A stretch of 64,000 nt of DNA from Flavobacteriales bacterium UBA1937 (GCA_002337005.1 DDFD01000028.1:19092-83091); one strand, 5' to 3'. Positions 26,641 through 35,940 are shown, counted from the first letter of the stretch. Numbers and translations: made by a program. Notes: generated from the sequence alone by a model not told the origin.

Positions 26641-28426
26641 AATTGTTTGATTTTAAGGTTATTTTCCATTTGTTTTGATTAGCTGTTTCTATTGGGATAA
26701 TTCCTGGAGGAATGAAATCTGTGGTTTCCCAAACTATATATTTTTTTCCAAAATAATTAAATTTTTGTCCATCAATTGGTAAGTTTATAGCAATTATTGA
26801 GTGACTATAAAAGTTACTTGACAAAAGTAGCACATCATAATTGTAGTGATCAAGTAAGGTGTAAAGTAATAAAGTACGAGTGTCACAATCTCCTTTTAAA
26901 TTAGCTAAAAATTCAACTGGAGAATTGATGCCATTTCTTTGATTTGGATCACAATTCGCATTTGGTGATTTAAAATATTCTTTAATAAATTGTTCTTTAT
27001 ACAAAGTAGGGTCACAATTTTTATCAAGAACTAATGAATATGGAATATCTTGAACAAAACTCACAATCATTTCAGCGAATTGCAAATTATTTAGTTTTTT
27101 TTGTTTTCTTAAATTATCAAATAATTGATATATCCCTGTAATATAATTTTTATCATTTTCTTTCAGTGAGTGAATAAAATATCCATAATCACTTTCTGGA
27201 AGATTATTTTTATATTGGTGAGAGTATTTCAAATCTCTTGCTTTTATGCTATATTTTCCTTCGTATTCGTTTTTTGAATAATCTTTCCATTTTCTAAAGT
27301 GTGTAATCAAAGAATCATTATAAGTAGGATTTTGTGAGTCTTTTACTTTTTCAATTGTGCGAATTTCTGTTGGTTCATCTTTTACTTTAGGAATATTGAC
27401 AGCAGTTTTTGGTGATTGAAATGTTCTTAAAATACTTGAAATAAAAATTATAAAAAACAAAATACTAATAATAGGCAGTAAAAATTGCATCAAAGGACGG
27501 AAAAATCTTATGATTAGTCCTAATATAATAAATGGTAAAAAATAAATTAAATAAGGGAAAAATATAATGATAAGAATAGTCCAAAAAATAATTCCTAAAA
27601 CAGTGCCACAACCTACATTTTCCTGATAATTGTTATTTCTGTATTTCCAATTTCCCCAATATTTTCCCTTTTTATCTTTATACCAATATTGTTCGCGATA
27701 ATATTTTCCTTTATATTCTTTTTCTCCAGTTCTAATATTGGTTTTTATGAGAGCTAATTCTTCCCAATTTCCCCAATAGGTTTTGGTTTTACATTCGCAC
27801 CAATATTCTTTTCTAAAACGACTATGCAAAAACTCTGTTTTTCCTGTAGGAATTTTTGTAGGAATACAAATTTCTGGCTCTTTAATATAGATTTTTTCTT
27901 CAATTTCTATATTTTCTTCATCTGCAATAAACCCGAAAATTTCTCCTTCTATAACTCCGAAAGATTCTTTTCCGTCTGTTTGTTGTAGTTTTTGAGAAAT
28001 ATTCCTTCTTTCAGTAAATTGAGAATGATGAATGCTTATGTGATAATAATCTGACCCTTTTTTTATACACGTAGAAATCTTTTCTGGAAGATTTTTTTCA
28101 GGAAATTTTTTAATTTCGTCATAAGGTGGTACTTCTTCTAATTTTTCAACATTAAATAGTTCTGAGTCATAGATTTCTATGTTATAAAACTTACTTATGG
28201 TATTTTCTCCTTCAAACTGACCACGATACTTTCCTTTTAGGATGCCTTTAACATGTGTTTTTCTTTCTTGTTTCCCCCAATATTTAATAATGTAAAATTT
28301 TCCCTTCTCATCTTCCATTATATCCGAAACATAATGAGGTTTTGGAATTTCTGGAGAAGTTCCCTCAATTGTCTCTGATTGTGATTCAGAAATATTTGAT
28401 TTATTTATTTTAAAAAAATTAAACAC
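26627..28426 (-). CDS. membrane-anchored protein with C-terminal transglutaminase-like domain
   Basis: A 599-residue protein with three parts. Residues 1-270 are soluble, with aromatic repeats ending YWGNWE and YWGNWKYR (about residues 215-265). Residues about 275-350 hold two to three membrane helices. The C-terminal part has the transglutaminase/peptidase-like triad pattern: C514 in GDCDTR, H542 in YSHSIIA, and E567 or D570 in WETTD. Such domains act as cysteine peptidases or cross-linkers; activity here is inference. It sits fifth-to-sixth in the operon, between a DUF4407 protein and a small membrane protein. Confidence 0.72.
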   Translation of the reverse strand: MFNFFKINKSNISESQSETIEGTSPEIPKPHYVSDIMEDEKGKFYIIKYWGKQERKTHVKGILKGKYRGQFEGENTISKFYNIEIYDSELFNVEKLEEVPPYDEIKKFPEKNLPEKISTCIKKGSDYYHISIHHSQFTERRNISQKLQQTDGKESFGVIEGEIFGFIADEENIEIEEKIYIKEPEICIPTKIPTGKTEFLHSRFRKEYWCECKTKTYWGNWEELALIKTNIRTGEKEYKGKYYREQYWYKDKKGKYWGNWKYRNNNYQENVGCGTVLGIIFWTILIIIFFPYLIYFLPFIILGLIIRFFRPLMQFLLPIISILFFIIFISSILRTFQSPKTAVNIPKVKDEPTEIRTIEKVKDSQNPTYNDSLITHFRKWKDYSKNEYEGKYSIKARDLKYSHQYKNNLPESDYGYFIHSLKENDKNYITGIYQLFDNLRKQKKLNNLQFAEMIVSFVQDIPYSLVLDKNCDPTLYKEQFIKEYFKSPNANCDPNQRNGINSPVEFLANLKGDCDTRTLLLYTLLDHYNYDVLLLSSNFYSHSIIAINLPIDGQKFNYFGKKYIVWETTDFIPPGIIPIETANQNKWKITLKSNNYGNQ

Positions 28427-28468
28427 TTTTTGTGAGTTTGGTATTTAAATTATCAGATAATATTAAGA

Positions 28469-29857
28469 TTAGTCATTATTTTCTTTTTCATTATTATAAA
28501 TGAACTCTAAAAAATCTTTTTCAGACTTATGCTGCACTTCTACAAATAATTTTTGTGTACGAAAAGGAGGGTTTTTCCAAAATTGATATTTTTCAGTGAA
28601 GATGTCTGCAATTTCTTTCTTGGTTTCGTCTAGCATTATGTAATATTTTTCTGGACAGTGGTTTTTTAGTTTCTCTAGTTCACTGAAAATTTTTGTTTCT
28701 AGTTCTTTGTTTAGTATTTCTATTTTATTTTGCAAAGTGTTTCCGTAGTTATGAAGATGTATCTCATATTCCTTTTTTATGAGTGATGATTCATATCTTT
28801 GCTTTTCTATAAAAAATTCCGTCTTTTTTCCAATTCTATATTTTTTATAAATAGGAAAAGAGAAAACAAAGATTGATAATAGAGTTATGAACCAAGATAG
28901 CGGGTTTTCTTTTAGAATAATTTTCATAGAAGTTATATAAAAGTTGCTTTTATTGATTAGTTTTTCTAGGCTATCGTAGCGTTCTTTTTTTTCTATAATG
29001 ATAGTGGTGATATTTTTTTTATACCTTTCAAAATCATTTTTGAGATAGGGATTTGTAAAATTTATTTTGGCGATTTCATCTAGAAAAATTTCGTTATTGT
29101 TCTTTTCATTTAAGAGAAGGTCTTCTATTTTATCATATAGGACGTCAAATTGCTGTTTATTTTTTTTATTAAAAGGCAAACTTTTAAGATTTTCGAGTTT
29201 TTTCTGAAGAGAGGTTCCTCTTAATAAAGTAAAATAATCACCACTAACTTTTTCATCTAGAGTTAAATAAGAATTATGTAATTGAACAGAATCATTAATG
29301 CTCATAAATTTTACCTTTTCTTCAAATTGGTTTCTATATTGTGTTTCTTTTTTCACAAATGAAGAATCGGCAGAAAGTATTTCGGTCAGTTTAAATTCTA
29401 TTTTATAGCGATTTAGAGAGCGGTCAGATGATTTTTTTAGTAATAAAACATTGAGAGGTTGAGCTACAATTATTGCAATAAAAATAATGAAAACATACCT
29501 CAAAAAGAATGAAATATTATAATCAAAAACAAGGGGTTTTACTTCACCTATAACCTTACCATTTTTTTTGATGGGAGTTGGTAGAAGAATAGGTGAGATA
29601 GTATAAATCAAAAAAACATAAATTAGGGCAATTAGTAACCCCCAAAAAATTCCTATTGGTGTAGATAAAAATAAATTTCCCTGAAAAGCATTATACAAAA
29701 AGGAAAATCCACTAATACAGCAAAGAGTAAAAATTACAAACACGAACAAGCCAATTCCAACAAAAGCATTGCTTGTTCCGCTTTTGTTAATCATCTGAAA
29801 ATCATCTCCTGAAAATTTCAGGAAAAAATTTTTAATGGAAGAATTATTGTCGTTCAT
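28469..29857 (-). CDS. DUF4407-like membrane protein, divergent copy
   Basis: A 462-residue protein with the same plan as the next gene upstream: an N-terminal motif FSGDDFQMINKS, three membrane helices at about 28-55, 62-95 and 115-137, a long charged helical region, a fourth helix near 315-335, and a helical C-terminal tail. I read it as a diverged paralogue of the DUF4407 protein encoded at 29870-31111. Function unknown. The gap to that gene is 12 bp. Confidence 0.68.
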   Translation of the reverse strand: MNDNNSSIKNFFLKFSGDDFQMINKSGTSNAFVGIGLFVFVIFTLCCISGFSFLYNAFQGNLFLSTPIGIFWGLLIALIYVFLIYTISPILLPTPIKKNGKVIGEVKPLVFDYNISFFLRYVFIIFIAIIVAQPLNVLLLKKSSDRSLNRYKIEFKLTEILSADSSFVKKETQYRNQFEEKVKFMSINDSVQLHNSYLTLDEKVSGDYFTLLRGTSLQKKLENLKSLPFNKKNKQQFDVLYDKIEDLLLNEKNNNEIFLDEIAKINFTNPYLKNDFERYKKNITTIIIEKKERYDSLEKLINKSNFYITSMKIILKENPLSWFITLLSIFVFSFPIYKKYRIGKKTEFFIEKQRYESSLIKKEYEIHLHNYGNTLQNKIEILNKELETKIFSELEKLKNHCPEKYYIMLDETKKEIADIFTEKYQFWKNPPFRTQKLFVEVQHKSEKDFLEFIYNNEKENND

Positions 29858-29869
29858 TTTAATTCGGAG

Positions 29870-31111
29870 TTATATTTCTTGAATATATTTTTCTGGGTTT
29901 TCGTCTATTTTTTGTTTTTCTCTTTCTTTGTATTTTTCTACGGCATAATCTGTAAGTTCCTTTTGGATTTCTGCAATTTTCACTTTTTCAAATATTAATT
30001 TATCTGCTTCGTGATTAATGACAAGATGTCTTTCTATACCTTCTTTGTCAGTATATAAATCATACCTCACTTCTATCCCATTTTCTGCAAGTTTCATTTC
30101 ATTTCTATTTTCATAGAGGTAATCATAAGGCGATTTTATAAGCATCATTTTAAAAAATATAGGCGTGAGTTCTATTGCTAGAAAAAGCAGAGTAATAAAA
30201 ATTGTAATTAGAGTTCCTGCCACTTCGTGAGCTTTTTTAATACGGATGAGCAAACCATCTAAACTTGCGGCTTTTTTGCCAGCATCTGCAATGTCTTGTT
30301 TGTATTTTGCTTCGTTTTCTGCTTTGTCTTGTTCAGCTTTTTTGTATTCTGGTGTTTGTTTTAGAGTTGCAATCTTAGTTTCTGTTTCACCTTTTAACCT
30401 TTCAAATTGCTTTGCTCTAGGTCCATAATCGGCACCATTTCCATTTTTTCCAGAAATTTCTGCGGATAAGTTTGCAGAATATTCAGATGACATTTTTTGT
30501 AAATCATCAATGTCTTTTTGAATTTTCCCAAGATTTTTTTCGGTTTGTTCATTTGCCTTTTTAAAATTTGTTTCGGCGAGATTAATGAGATTTGTTTTTT
30601 CTTTTTCTTGTTCCTTTTGGATTTCTAAATCAATTTCTGTTTTAAACATTCTTATTTCCACAGGTTTAGAAATAGAGATTGCAATAATACATCCCATAAT
30701 TAGTCTTGGTAATGAGCTTTTAAATTCTTGCATTGTAATTGCTTCGGTTCCATCACCTTTTCCTGTACTTGTTACAATAAATCTGTCTATATTATAAATC
30801 ATCAATCCCCAGATAATTCCAAAAATAATAGAAAAAATTACCGTTGGAATATCAATAGGGATTTCTGTTGCGCTTTTAGCAACTTGCATTTTATCTAAAA
30901 CATTTTCTGTTTTTGGAGAAAATATAGTATAAAAAGCATAACCACCAGAAAGTGATGCCATAATTCCTGTGGCAAGAACTATTCCTCCCATACAAAAGTA
31001 TTTTACTTGATCAGAATATGTTGCCCTTTCTAGTAAAAAAGCATCACCACCAGCGCAGTTCCACATAAATTTCATTAGATTGCTTGGCTTTGGCGTAGTA
31101 TAATTTTCCAT
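29870..31111 (-). CDS. DUF4407 domain-containing membrane protein
   Basis: A 413-residue protein with the DUF4407 start FMWNCAGGDAFLLERATYSDQVKYF (residues about 14-38). Membrane helices follow near 38-62, 85-107 and 137-155. Residues 160-290 are a strongly predicted coiled coil (KEQEKEKTNLINLAETNFKK...), and one helix lies near 300-322. The family is common in Bacteroidetes and Actinobacteria, with no established function. Its start codon shares a base with the previous gene's stop, and the paralogue follows. Confidence 0.85.
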   Translation of the reverse strand: MENYTTPKPSNLMKFMWNCAGGDAFLLERATYSDQVKYFCMGGIVLATGIMASLSGGYAFYTIFSPKTENVLDKMQVAKSATEIPIDIPTVIFSIIFGIIWGLMIYNIDRFIVTSTGKGDGTEAITMQEFKSSLPRLIMGCIIAISISKPVEIRMFKTEIDLEIQKEQEKEKTNLINLAETNFKKANEQTEKNLGKIQKDIDDLQKMSSEYSANLSAEISGKNGNGADYGPRAKQFERLKGETETKIATLKQTPEYKKAEQDKAENEAKYKQDIADAGKKAASLDGLLIRIKKAHEVAGTLITIFITLLFLAIELTPIFFKMMLIKSPYDYLYENRNEMKLAENGIEVRYDLYTDKEGIERHLVINHEADKLIFEKVKIAEIQKELTDYAVEKYKEREKQKIDENPEKYIQEI

Positions 31112-31662
31112 TATATATAGTTTTTGATGTTAAATGAAGTTGGTTGATATTTTAAAGAGTATTTTTTGATTTGAGGTTTAGGAATATTGGTTTGAATTGT
31201 TTTTGCCACAGTTTCAAAATTATTTTGAATGTATGCAAGTCTTAAATTAATTATTTCAACCTCAAATGTTTCAAGAAAAGTGGGTTCTAGTTTTTCAGGA
31301 AATATTTTATTAGTTACACTAAATTCTAGAAAAAAGGTTTCTTTTTTTCTAAACCCATAAACAATAAATTCTAAAGAATTTGGCATTTGATTATTAAAAA
31401 TTTCTATTACTTGTGGATTTATAGATTTATGAAATCCTTTTAGTTCATAATATAATGCGTTTTCAAAATCATAAGCTAATGTGAAAACAGATTTATCAAA
31501 AACTATTTTATTAGAAAAATAAAGAGTTTTCTTTTTTAGAATTCTATTTCGCTTGAGAAGAATTTTCATAAATTTTCCATAAATCTTTAGTCTAAAAGAG
31601 ATATTTATTAGGATTTTTCTAATAGAGCTTGTAAAAGTGAAATATTTTAAAATATTGACCAT
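31111..31662 (-). CDS. hypothetical protein
   Basis: 183 residues, basic at the N-terminus (LKIYGKFMKILLKRNRILKKK) and beta-rich afterwards, without a membrane helix. No family recognised. A later start, for example the Met near residue 32, is possible. The gene lies 14 bp after the Cys-rich gene and shares one base with the DUF4407 start, so it belongs to the operon. Confidence 0.65.
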   Translation of the reverse strand: MVNILKYFTFTSSIRKILINISFRLKIYGKFMKILLKRNRILKKKTLYFSNKIVFDKSVFTLAYDFENALYYELKGFHKSINPQVIEIFNNQMPNSLEFIVYGFRKKETFFLEFSVTNKIFPEKLEPTFLETFEVEIINLRLAYIQNNFETVAKTIQTNIPKPQIKKYSLKYQPTSFNIKNYI

Positions 31663-31676
31663 TCTAAAATTTTATA

Positions 31677-32024
31677 TTATTTACATTCAGCGCAATAACT
31701 CCTATCAACATACACTTTACTATTCCCAGAATAGTAATAGCAACCGCCTCTTTTTCCTACGTATAACTCATGTCCATTATATGAGCATTTTTTCGTTGAG
31801 GTTTTTTTTGGGGTATAATTATTAGCATAAAATGATTGTTTGCTAGATCCACTATTGCAGACGCCACAAGTTCCACCAGACTTGCAATGTCCACATCTGG
31901 AACAATTGGAACAAGCAGAGCAATTGGCAGAGCCGGTACACTTACCATTATGTTTGTTTTCAAGTTTTATATTGTTAGATGCTAATAAAGAAACAAATGA
32001 AAAAAGATAGATTATAGATTTCAT
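31677..32024 (-). CDS. exported 12-cysteine protein with PBCV basic-adaptor-like C-terminus
   Basis: 115 residues. A signal peptide covers about 1-17. Eight cysteines follow in a regular array, C29-x5-C35-x2-C38-x2-C41-x2-C44-x2-C47-x5-C53-x2-C56, like a metal or disulphide cluster. The C-terminus GHELYVGKRGGCYYYSGNSK resembles the PBCV-specific basic adaptor repeat (typically YxGxRGGxYY...K.Y.D), followed by DRSYCAEC. Similar small exported proteins occur across Flavobacteriia; the role is unknown to me. It starts 1 bp after the HsdR-like gene. Confidence 0.75.
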   Translation of the reverse strand: MKSIIYLFSFVSLLASNNIKLENKHNGKCTGSANCSACSNCSRCGHCKSGGTCGVCNSGSSKQSFYANNYTPKKTSTKKCSYNGHELYVGKRGGCYYYSGNSKVYVDRSYCAECK

Positions 32025-32025
32025 A

Positions 32026-33081
32026 TTAGTAATTTTCTAAAGTTTTATGAAGTTCATTTCTGAAATTGTAGATCTCTTCCAGTGTGTTAAGTAATATTTT
32101 TTCTCCAGAATCTTTTCCGTTATGAAATAGTTCAATATATTTTTTAGAAGTATTAAAATGAAATCTACAAATTGGTTTACGGTTATTGTCATCTAATAAG
32201 ACACCAAAATAAGATTGTGTATCTCTTCCTGCAATTCTATCTAAAGAAGTTTTTTCTCTAAGAATTGCTTTGATAATGTAAAAAGCTTCAATTTCTTCTT
32301 CTGTTGTAGTGCTTTTACTTTCTGACTTTTCATCAATAGAAATTTCTTGTTTTTCAGACTCTATTTTTTCATTTATGCTTAATGCAGATTTTAAACGAGA
32401 GCTTATAGATTCATTAATAGAAATACTCAATGCTCTTTTGGTATATTCTTTAAAAGCAATCATTCTATTGGCTGTGAGAGGTTTGTCAAAAAATTTATTA
32501 ACAAGAAGTTTTACTAGTTCATCTGAAGGATTTTCTATTTCTTTTTCAAATTCGTTTCTAATGGCTTTTATATATTTCATTGCTTCAGCCGAATCAAGAA
32601 TATTAGCAAGACTATATTCAGATTTTGTAAAATTTTGTAAAATTTTGATGGTATTATCTTTTAAGTCTTCTAAATTTACTGTAAGAAATGGTTTGTCATC
32701 CATAATGTTTGGTTTTTCCAAATCTGAATAGAAATTATAAACAATACCATTAGTTAGTACCCCAAATCTAGCCTTTGAAACGTGATAATATCTGTGAAGT
32801 TGAGAGTTATGTGCATCTGCATTCTCTTTCCAACTTTTGCATTCTATAATAAGAATTGGTTCCTCATCTTTTTTAATTAGATAATCTACTTTCTCTCCCT
32901 TTTTGGTTCCAATGTCGGCTATGTATTCTGGAATAACTTCTGTAGGATTAAAAACATCATAACCTAAAATTTGTATAAAAGGCATTACAAAAGCATTTTT
33001 TGTTGCTTCTTCAGTTTGTATCTGATCTTTAAGTCCGTTAACTCTTTGGTGAAGTTGTTCTAGTTTGATTTTTAATTCCAT
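32026..33081 (-). CDS. HsdR N-terminal-like PD-(D/E)xK protein
   Basis: 351 residues. The first 150 match the nuclease-type N-terminal domain of type I restriction R subunits: D66 (KVDYLI) followed by E80-x-K82 (IECKSW), a complete PD-(D/E)xK site, then the QLHRYYHVSKARFGVLTNG segment. There is no helicase domain and no hsdM or hsdS nearby, so it is not a conventional type I subunit. The C-terminal third (EAFYIIKAILRE... SYFGVLLDDNNRKPICRF) is a separate alpha/beta domain seen in such orphan proteins. First gene of the seven-gene operon, with the regulon promoter 26 bp upstream. Confidence 0.8.
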   Translation of the reverse strand: MELKIKLEQLHQRVNGLKDQIQTEEATKNAFVMPFIQILGYDVFNPTEVIPEYIADIGTKKGEKVDYLIKKDEEPILIIECKSWKENADAHNSQLHRYYHVSKARFGVLTNGIVYNFYSDLEKPNIMDDKPFLTVNLEDLKDNTIKILQNFTKSEYSLANILDSAEAMKYIKAIRNEFEKEIENPSDELVKLLVNKFFDKPLTANRMIAFKEYTKRALSISINESISSRLKSALSINEKIESEKQEISIDEKSESKSTTTEEEIEAFYIIKAILREKTSLDRIAGRDTQSYFGVLLDDNNRKPICRFHFNTSKKYIELFHNGKDSGEKILLNTLEEIYNFRNELHKTLENY

Positions 33082-33106
33082 AGCTTTTGTTCTTATAACT
33101 TTTTGT

Positions 33107-33151
33107 CAAATTTATATTGATTAAAAAACATGTCCTTACGGGAATCCATAA
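33107..33151 (-). promoter_or_regulatory. regulon promoter 2: operator plus -7 box, for the seven-gene operon
   Basis: In the direction of transcription TTATGGATTCCCGTAAGG (33151-33134), 19 bp, then TAAATTTG (33114-33107), which lies 26 bp before the ATG of the HsdR-like gene. No normal TTTG -33 box is present; the operator abuts that position, as expected for an activator. Confidence 0.7.
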
Positions 33152-33195
33152 AAACTAAAAAAATTAAAGGTGAGAAAAATAATTTCCTCACCTTT
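33152..33195 (-). terminator. intrinsic terminator of small RNA A
   Basis: On the minus strand a 9-bp perfect stem AAAGGTGAG / CTCACCTTT with a 12-nt loop is followed by AATTTTTTT. It lies upstream of the operon promoter, so it isolates the preceding RNA. Confidence 0.75.
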
Positions 33196-33292
33196 TGAAA
33201 ACTTACTCTTTGCAAAAGTACCTTGCGAAATAAACCTGCTCTACGCAACAAATACAATTGCTAAGTAAAAAGACTATATGAAGTTAAATTAC
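33158..33292 (-). ncRNA. candidate small RNA A, about 130 nt
   Basis: Starts from the regulon promoter at 33298-33342 and ends at the terminator at 33166-33195. No ATG-initiated ORF lies in it. It can form a TTGCG/CGCAA hairpin in the middle and a TACT...AGTA hairpin next, then the terminator. It shares CGCAAG and a CAAAAGGTGAG...CTCACC terminal hairpin with candidate RNA B at 25985-26077. Ends are inferred. Confidence 0.55.
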
Positions 33293-33297
33293 TATTC

Positions 33298-33342
33298 CAA
33301 AGGTAAAACATAGAAAAAAAGCTACCTTATGGATTTCCGTAT
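33298..33342 (-). promoter_or_regulatory. regulon promoter 3: operator plus -7 box, for small RNA A
   Basis: In the direction of transcription ATACGGAAATCCATAAGG (33342-33325), 19 bp, then TACCTTTG (33305-33298). It lies just past the stop of the small gene ending at 33365, directed towards a stretch without genes. Confidence 0.7.
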
Positions 33343-33364
33343 TTTGAGAATTTTTTAAAAAAAA

Positions 33365-33592
33365 TTAGTTGTTTTGTATAACAAGCTCATTTTCGATCAT
33401 TTTTTCTGATATTTTTTTTAAGGCTTCTCTCAAGTTTTTTTTGGATTGGATAGATAAATTGAAAATTTCATTATCTGTTAGGTAATTATCATTATAATTT
33501 TTGATACAAGTAATCAGATAATATCTGTCATTAAAGACCAATGCTTCCAAAATTTTCTGAATTTTTTGGAGGGCGTTTTCTGTAGTTTTCAT
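33365..33592 (-). CDS. small helical hypothetical protein
   Basis: 75-76 residues, charged and almost wholly helical, without membrane segment or cysteine cluster; starts MKTTENALQKIQK (an ATG one codon earlier is also possible). No family recognised. It lies 15-18 bp after the response regulator gene on the same strand and ends just before regulon promoter 3. Its position suggests an accessory to the two-component pair, which is inference. Confidence 0.6.
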   Translation of the reverse strand: MKTTENALQKIQKILEALVFNDRYYLITCIKNYNDNYLTDNEIFNLSIQSKKNLREALKKISEKMIENELVIQNN

Positions 33593-33610
33593 CATTTGTG
33601 TTGTGTGTTC

Positions 33611-34273
33611 TTATATAATGCCTAGATCTTTACATTTTACAATCATTTCAATATTGTTTTTAGCATTTAAAGTTTCTCTTAGGTCGTTCAATTTTTTTTC
33701 TAAAGAACTTATTCCATAGGGTTTTATGTCATTTTTTTTGAAATGTTCTTCTATTTCTTGTTGTTTATAACCTTTGGCAAGCATAGAAATAAGTGTTACA
33801 TCATAATCAGAAAATTCGATAGAATTTTTTTTGATGCTGAATTTTATTTCTTGTGGCAAGAAATATCCTTTTTCTGCAACCGCTGTAATTGCCCTTTTCA
33901 GCTCTTTAGCATCATTTCTGCCTTTGCTTACAAAAGAGTTAACATTATATTTTTTGAAAAGATCTTCTATAGATTTTGGTTTGTTCTCTATCGAAAAAAC
34001 AATTATTCTGAGGTCAGGGTATAGTTCTCTTACTTCTAGAATTAGTTGTCTTCCAGATTTTATAATTTGTTCACGATAATCTTCTTCGAATGATAAATCT
34101 GTGATTAATAAATCATAAGGTTGGTTTTCTGCAATAGATCTTTTAATTTTTGCCAAAGCATCATCACAATAATTTACAAATTCATAATTGGTAATTTGTA
34201 ATTCGTCTAAAGTTTTGATAACGCCTAAGTTATAGGTTTCATAATCTTCGGCAATAAGCACTTTTTTAAACAT
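33611..34273 (-). CDS. response regulator, receiver plus helix-turn-helix output
   Basis: 220 residues. The receiver domain has the acidic pair E9-D10, phospho-acceptor D59 (LLITDLSF), and the conserved lysine in VSKGR near 116. After a linker (residues about 130-150), the C-terminal part has a LuxR-like start (YDVTLISMLAKGYKQQEIEEHF) but a less typical recognition helix (SSLEKKLNDLRETLNAKN). It follows the kinase gene by 2 bp. It is the obvious candidate to bind the 18-bp operator found four times in this region; this is inference. Confidence 0.88.
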   Translation of the reverse strand: MFKKVLIAEDYETYNLGVIKTLDELQITNYEFVNYCDDALAKIKRSIAENQPYDLLITDLSFEEDYREQIIKSGRQLILEVRELYPDLRIIVFSIENKPKSIEDLFKKYNVNSFVSKGRNDAKELKRAITAVAEKGYFLPQEIKFSIKKNSIEFSDYDVTLISMLAKGYKQQEIEEHFKKNDIKPYGISSLEKKLNDLRETLNAKNNIEMIVKCKDLGII

Positions 34274-34275
34274 AT

Positions 34276-35940
34276 TTAAATAGGAATATTAATAGTTACA
34301 ATTAATCCTTCTTTCGGATTTTTTTCAAAATTAATAACTCCATTTATTGCAGCAATACGGATTTCCATATTTTGAATGCCAGAACCTGATTTTTTTTCTA
34401 AATTTTGAATTCCTATACCATTATCTGTATATTTTATGAATATATTTTCTTGATTTTTTTCAAATTTTAGGGCAACTAAATTTGCTGAACTGTGTTTTTT
34501 CATATTAACCATCAGTTCCTGCAAAATATAGAAGAGTTCTTTTTTCTTTTTCTCAGAAAGAGGCAGCCATATATTTTCATTATTTCCTGCGATTAAAATT
34601 TGTGTTTCTTCGCAAGAATAAGAGGTGAGCATTGCAGATATTTTTTCGGAATACTCTAGCACTTCTTCTTCATTTTTTTCGTGGGAGATATCTCTAGATT
34701 TTTCGTAGAGGTTCTCTAATTGATCTAGTAGGTTTTCTTTTTCTATTTTTTCTTTATTTTGGATTTCTACCATTGTTTGGTATAGACCATTAGCAACCAC
34801 ATCATGTACTTTTTTAGAGTATCTAAGTTCGGTGTTTTTTATTTCGCTTTCTTTTTCTAGTTGAAGTAATTTTTTCCTTCTTTTGTACCAAAAATAAAAT
34901 GCAACAATTCCTATGCTTAATAGCAGCAGAAGGAAATTTTGACGAAGGATTTTGTTTTCTTTTTCTGCCTTTTCAGTTTTAAGTTTTTCGTTCTCTATTT
35001 TATTTTTTTCGGTTTCATAGCGTATCAGTGCAAACTGATTTTTGGCTTTATTTCTTTCTATTTGCACACTATCACTTAGCACGTTATATTTTGCGAATAG
35101 TTCTTTAGATTTTATGGGATTTTCTAGATAGATAATTTTTTGTAGGGCTTCTAGCTGATCGTCCGGATTTTTTATTTTACGAGCGATATCATACATTTTG
35201 TTAGCATAGAAAAGAGATTTTTGAGCATCTTTTTCCTTGTAATAATCTGCCAAGGTTGCATAACTAGAATTAAGTCCCCATAAATCATTTTTTGCTTCTC
35301 TTATTTTTAAAGAATTCAAAAAATAAGGTAAAACATTAGCATTTTTGTTCTCAAGAAAATAGCTTCTCCCAATATTATTAATCGTTCTGGCATAGGAAAT
35401 ACTATCTTTGGTTTTGAGAGCTTTAGTATAATTTTCTCTAGCTTTTTGATAGTTTTTTAACCCCAAAAAAGTATTACCTATATTATTAAAATAGATATAC
35501 TTAGATTCATTGTCTTGAGTGCTGTTTAAGGCTAGATTATAGTATTTCTGAGCATTATCAAAATTTTCAAGTTCATCATTAGCAAGAGCTAGATTATTGT
35601 AATTAGAAGATTTTAGTTGATTGGTTATACTGTCGTTTTTCATTAGGAATTTGTCTGCTTCTAATGAAGTTTCTATCCCGCCAAAAAAATCACCATTGTC
35701 TGTTTGAATAATTGCCATATTAATGAGACTTTTTGTAATCCCAAGTGTATCATTAATCTTAAGAAAATCATTTTTTGCAACATTATAATAAATAAATGCA
35801 GAATCATATTTACCAATGTCTCTATATATACCAGCTTTAGTATAATTGGTGTTTTTAGAGGGAGCGGTTTGAATTTTTTTACTCGTTTTGGAGCAATCAA
35901 GTAAAGTAAATAAAATGAATAATATGAGTAAGTTTTTCAC
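34276..35940 (-). CDS. TPR-containing sensor histidine kinase
   Basis: 554 residues. An N-terminal hydrophobic segment ends at C16 (LLDCSKTSK; a poor lipobox because of Asp before Cys). Residues 35-270 carry about five to six TPR repeats, probably periplasmic. A coiled coil 295-335 is followed by a membrane helix at 336-351. The kinase core has H379 (SKKVHDVVANGLYQTM, HisKA_3 type), the N-box around N479 (ELMVNMKKH) and DNGIG at 506-510. It is an intact kinase, forming a pair with the regulator 2 bp downstream. The TPR sensor suggests protein or peptide sensing. Confidence 0.9.
   Translation of the reverse strand: MKNLLILFILFTLLDCSKTSKKIQTAPSKNTNYTKAGIYRDIGKYDSAFIYYNVAKNDFLKINDTLGITKSLINMAIIQTDNGDFFGGIETSLEADKFLMKNDSITNQLKSSNYNNLALANDELENFDNAQKYYNLALNSTQDNESKYIYFNNIGNTFLGLKNYQKARENYTKALKTKDSISYARTINNIGRSYFLENKNANVLPYFLNSLKIREAKNDLWGLNSSYATLADYYKEKDAQKSLFYANKMYDIARKIKNPDDQLEALQKIIYLENPIKSKELFAKYNVLSDSVQIERNKAKNQFALIRYETEKNKIENEKLKTEKAEKENKILRQNFLLLLLSIGIVAFYFWYKRRKKLLQLEKESEIKNTELRYSKKVHDVVANGLYQTMVEIQNKEKIEKENLLDQLENLYEKSRDISHEKNEEEVLEYSEKISAMLTSYSCEETQILIAGNNENIWLPLSEKKKKELFYILQELMVNMKKHSSANLVALKFEKNQENIFIKYTDNGIGIQNLEKKSGSGIQNMEIRIAAINGVINFEKNPKEGLIVTINIPI

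Noticed and set aside
32026..33081. Reading the HsdR-like gene as part of a restriction-modification system
   Set aside because: No helicase domain in the protein, and no methyltransferase or specificity gene anywhere nearby; its operon partners are membrane proteins.
33325..33342. Operator 3 as a control site for the small gene at 33365-33592
   Set aside because: It lies downstream of that gene's stop codon, and the linked -7 box points away from it towards the gene-free stretch.
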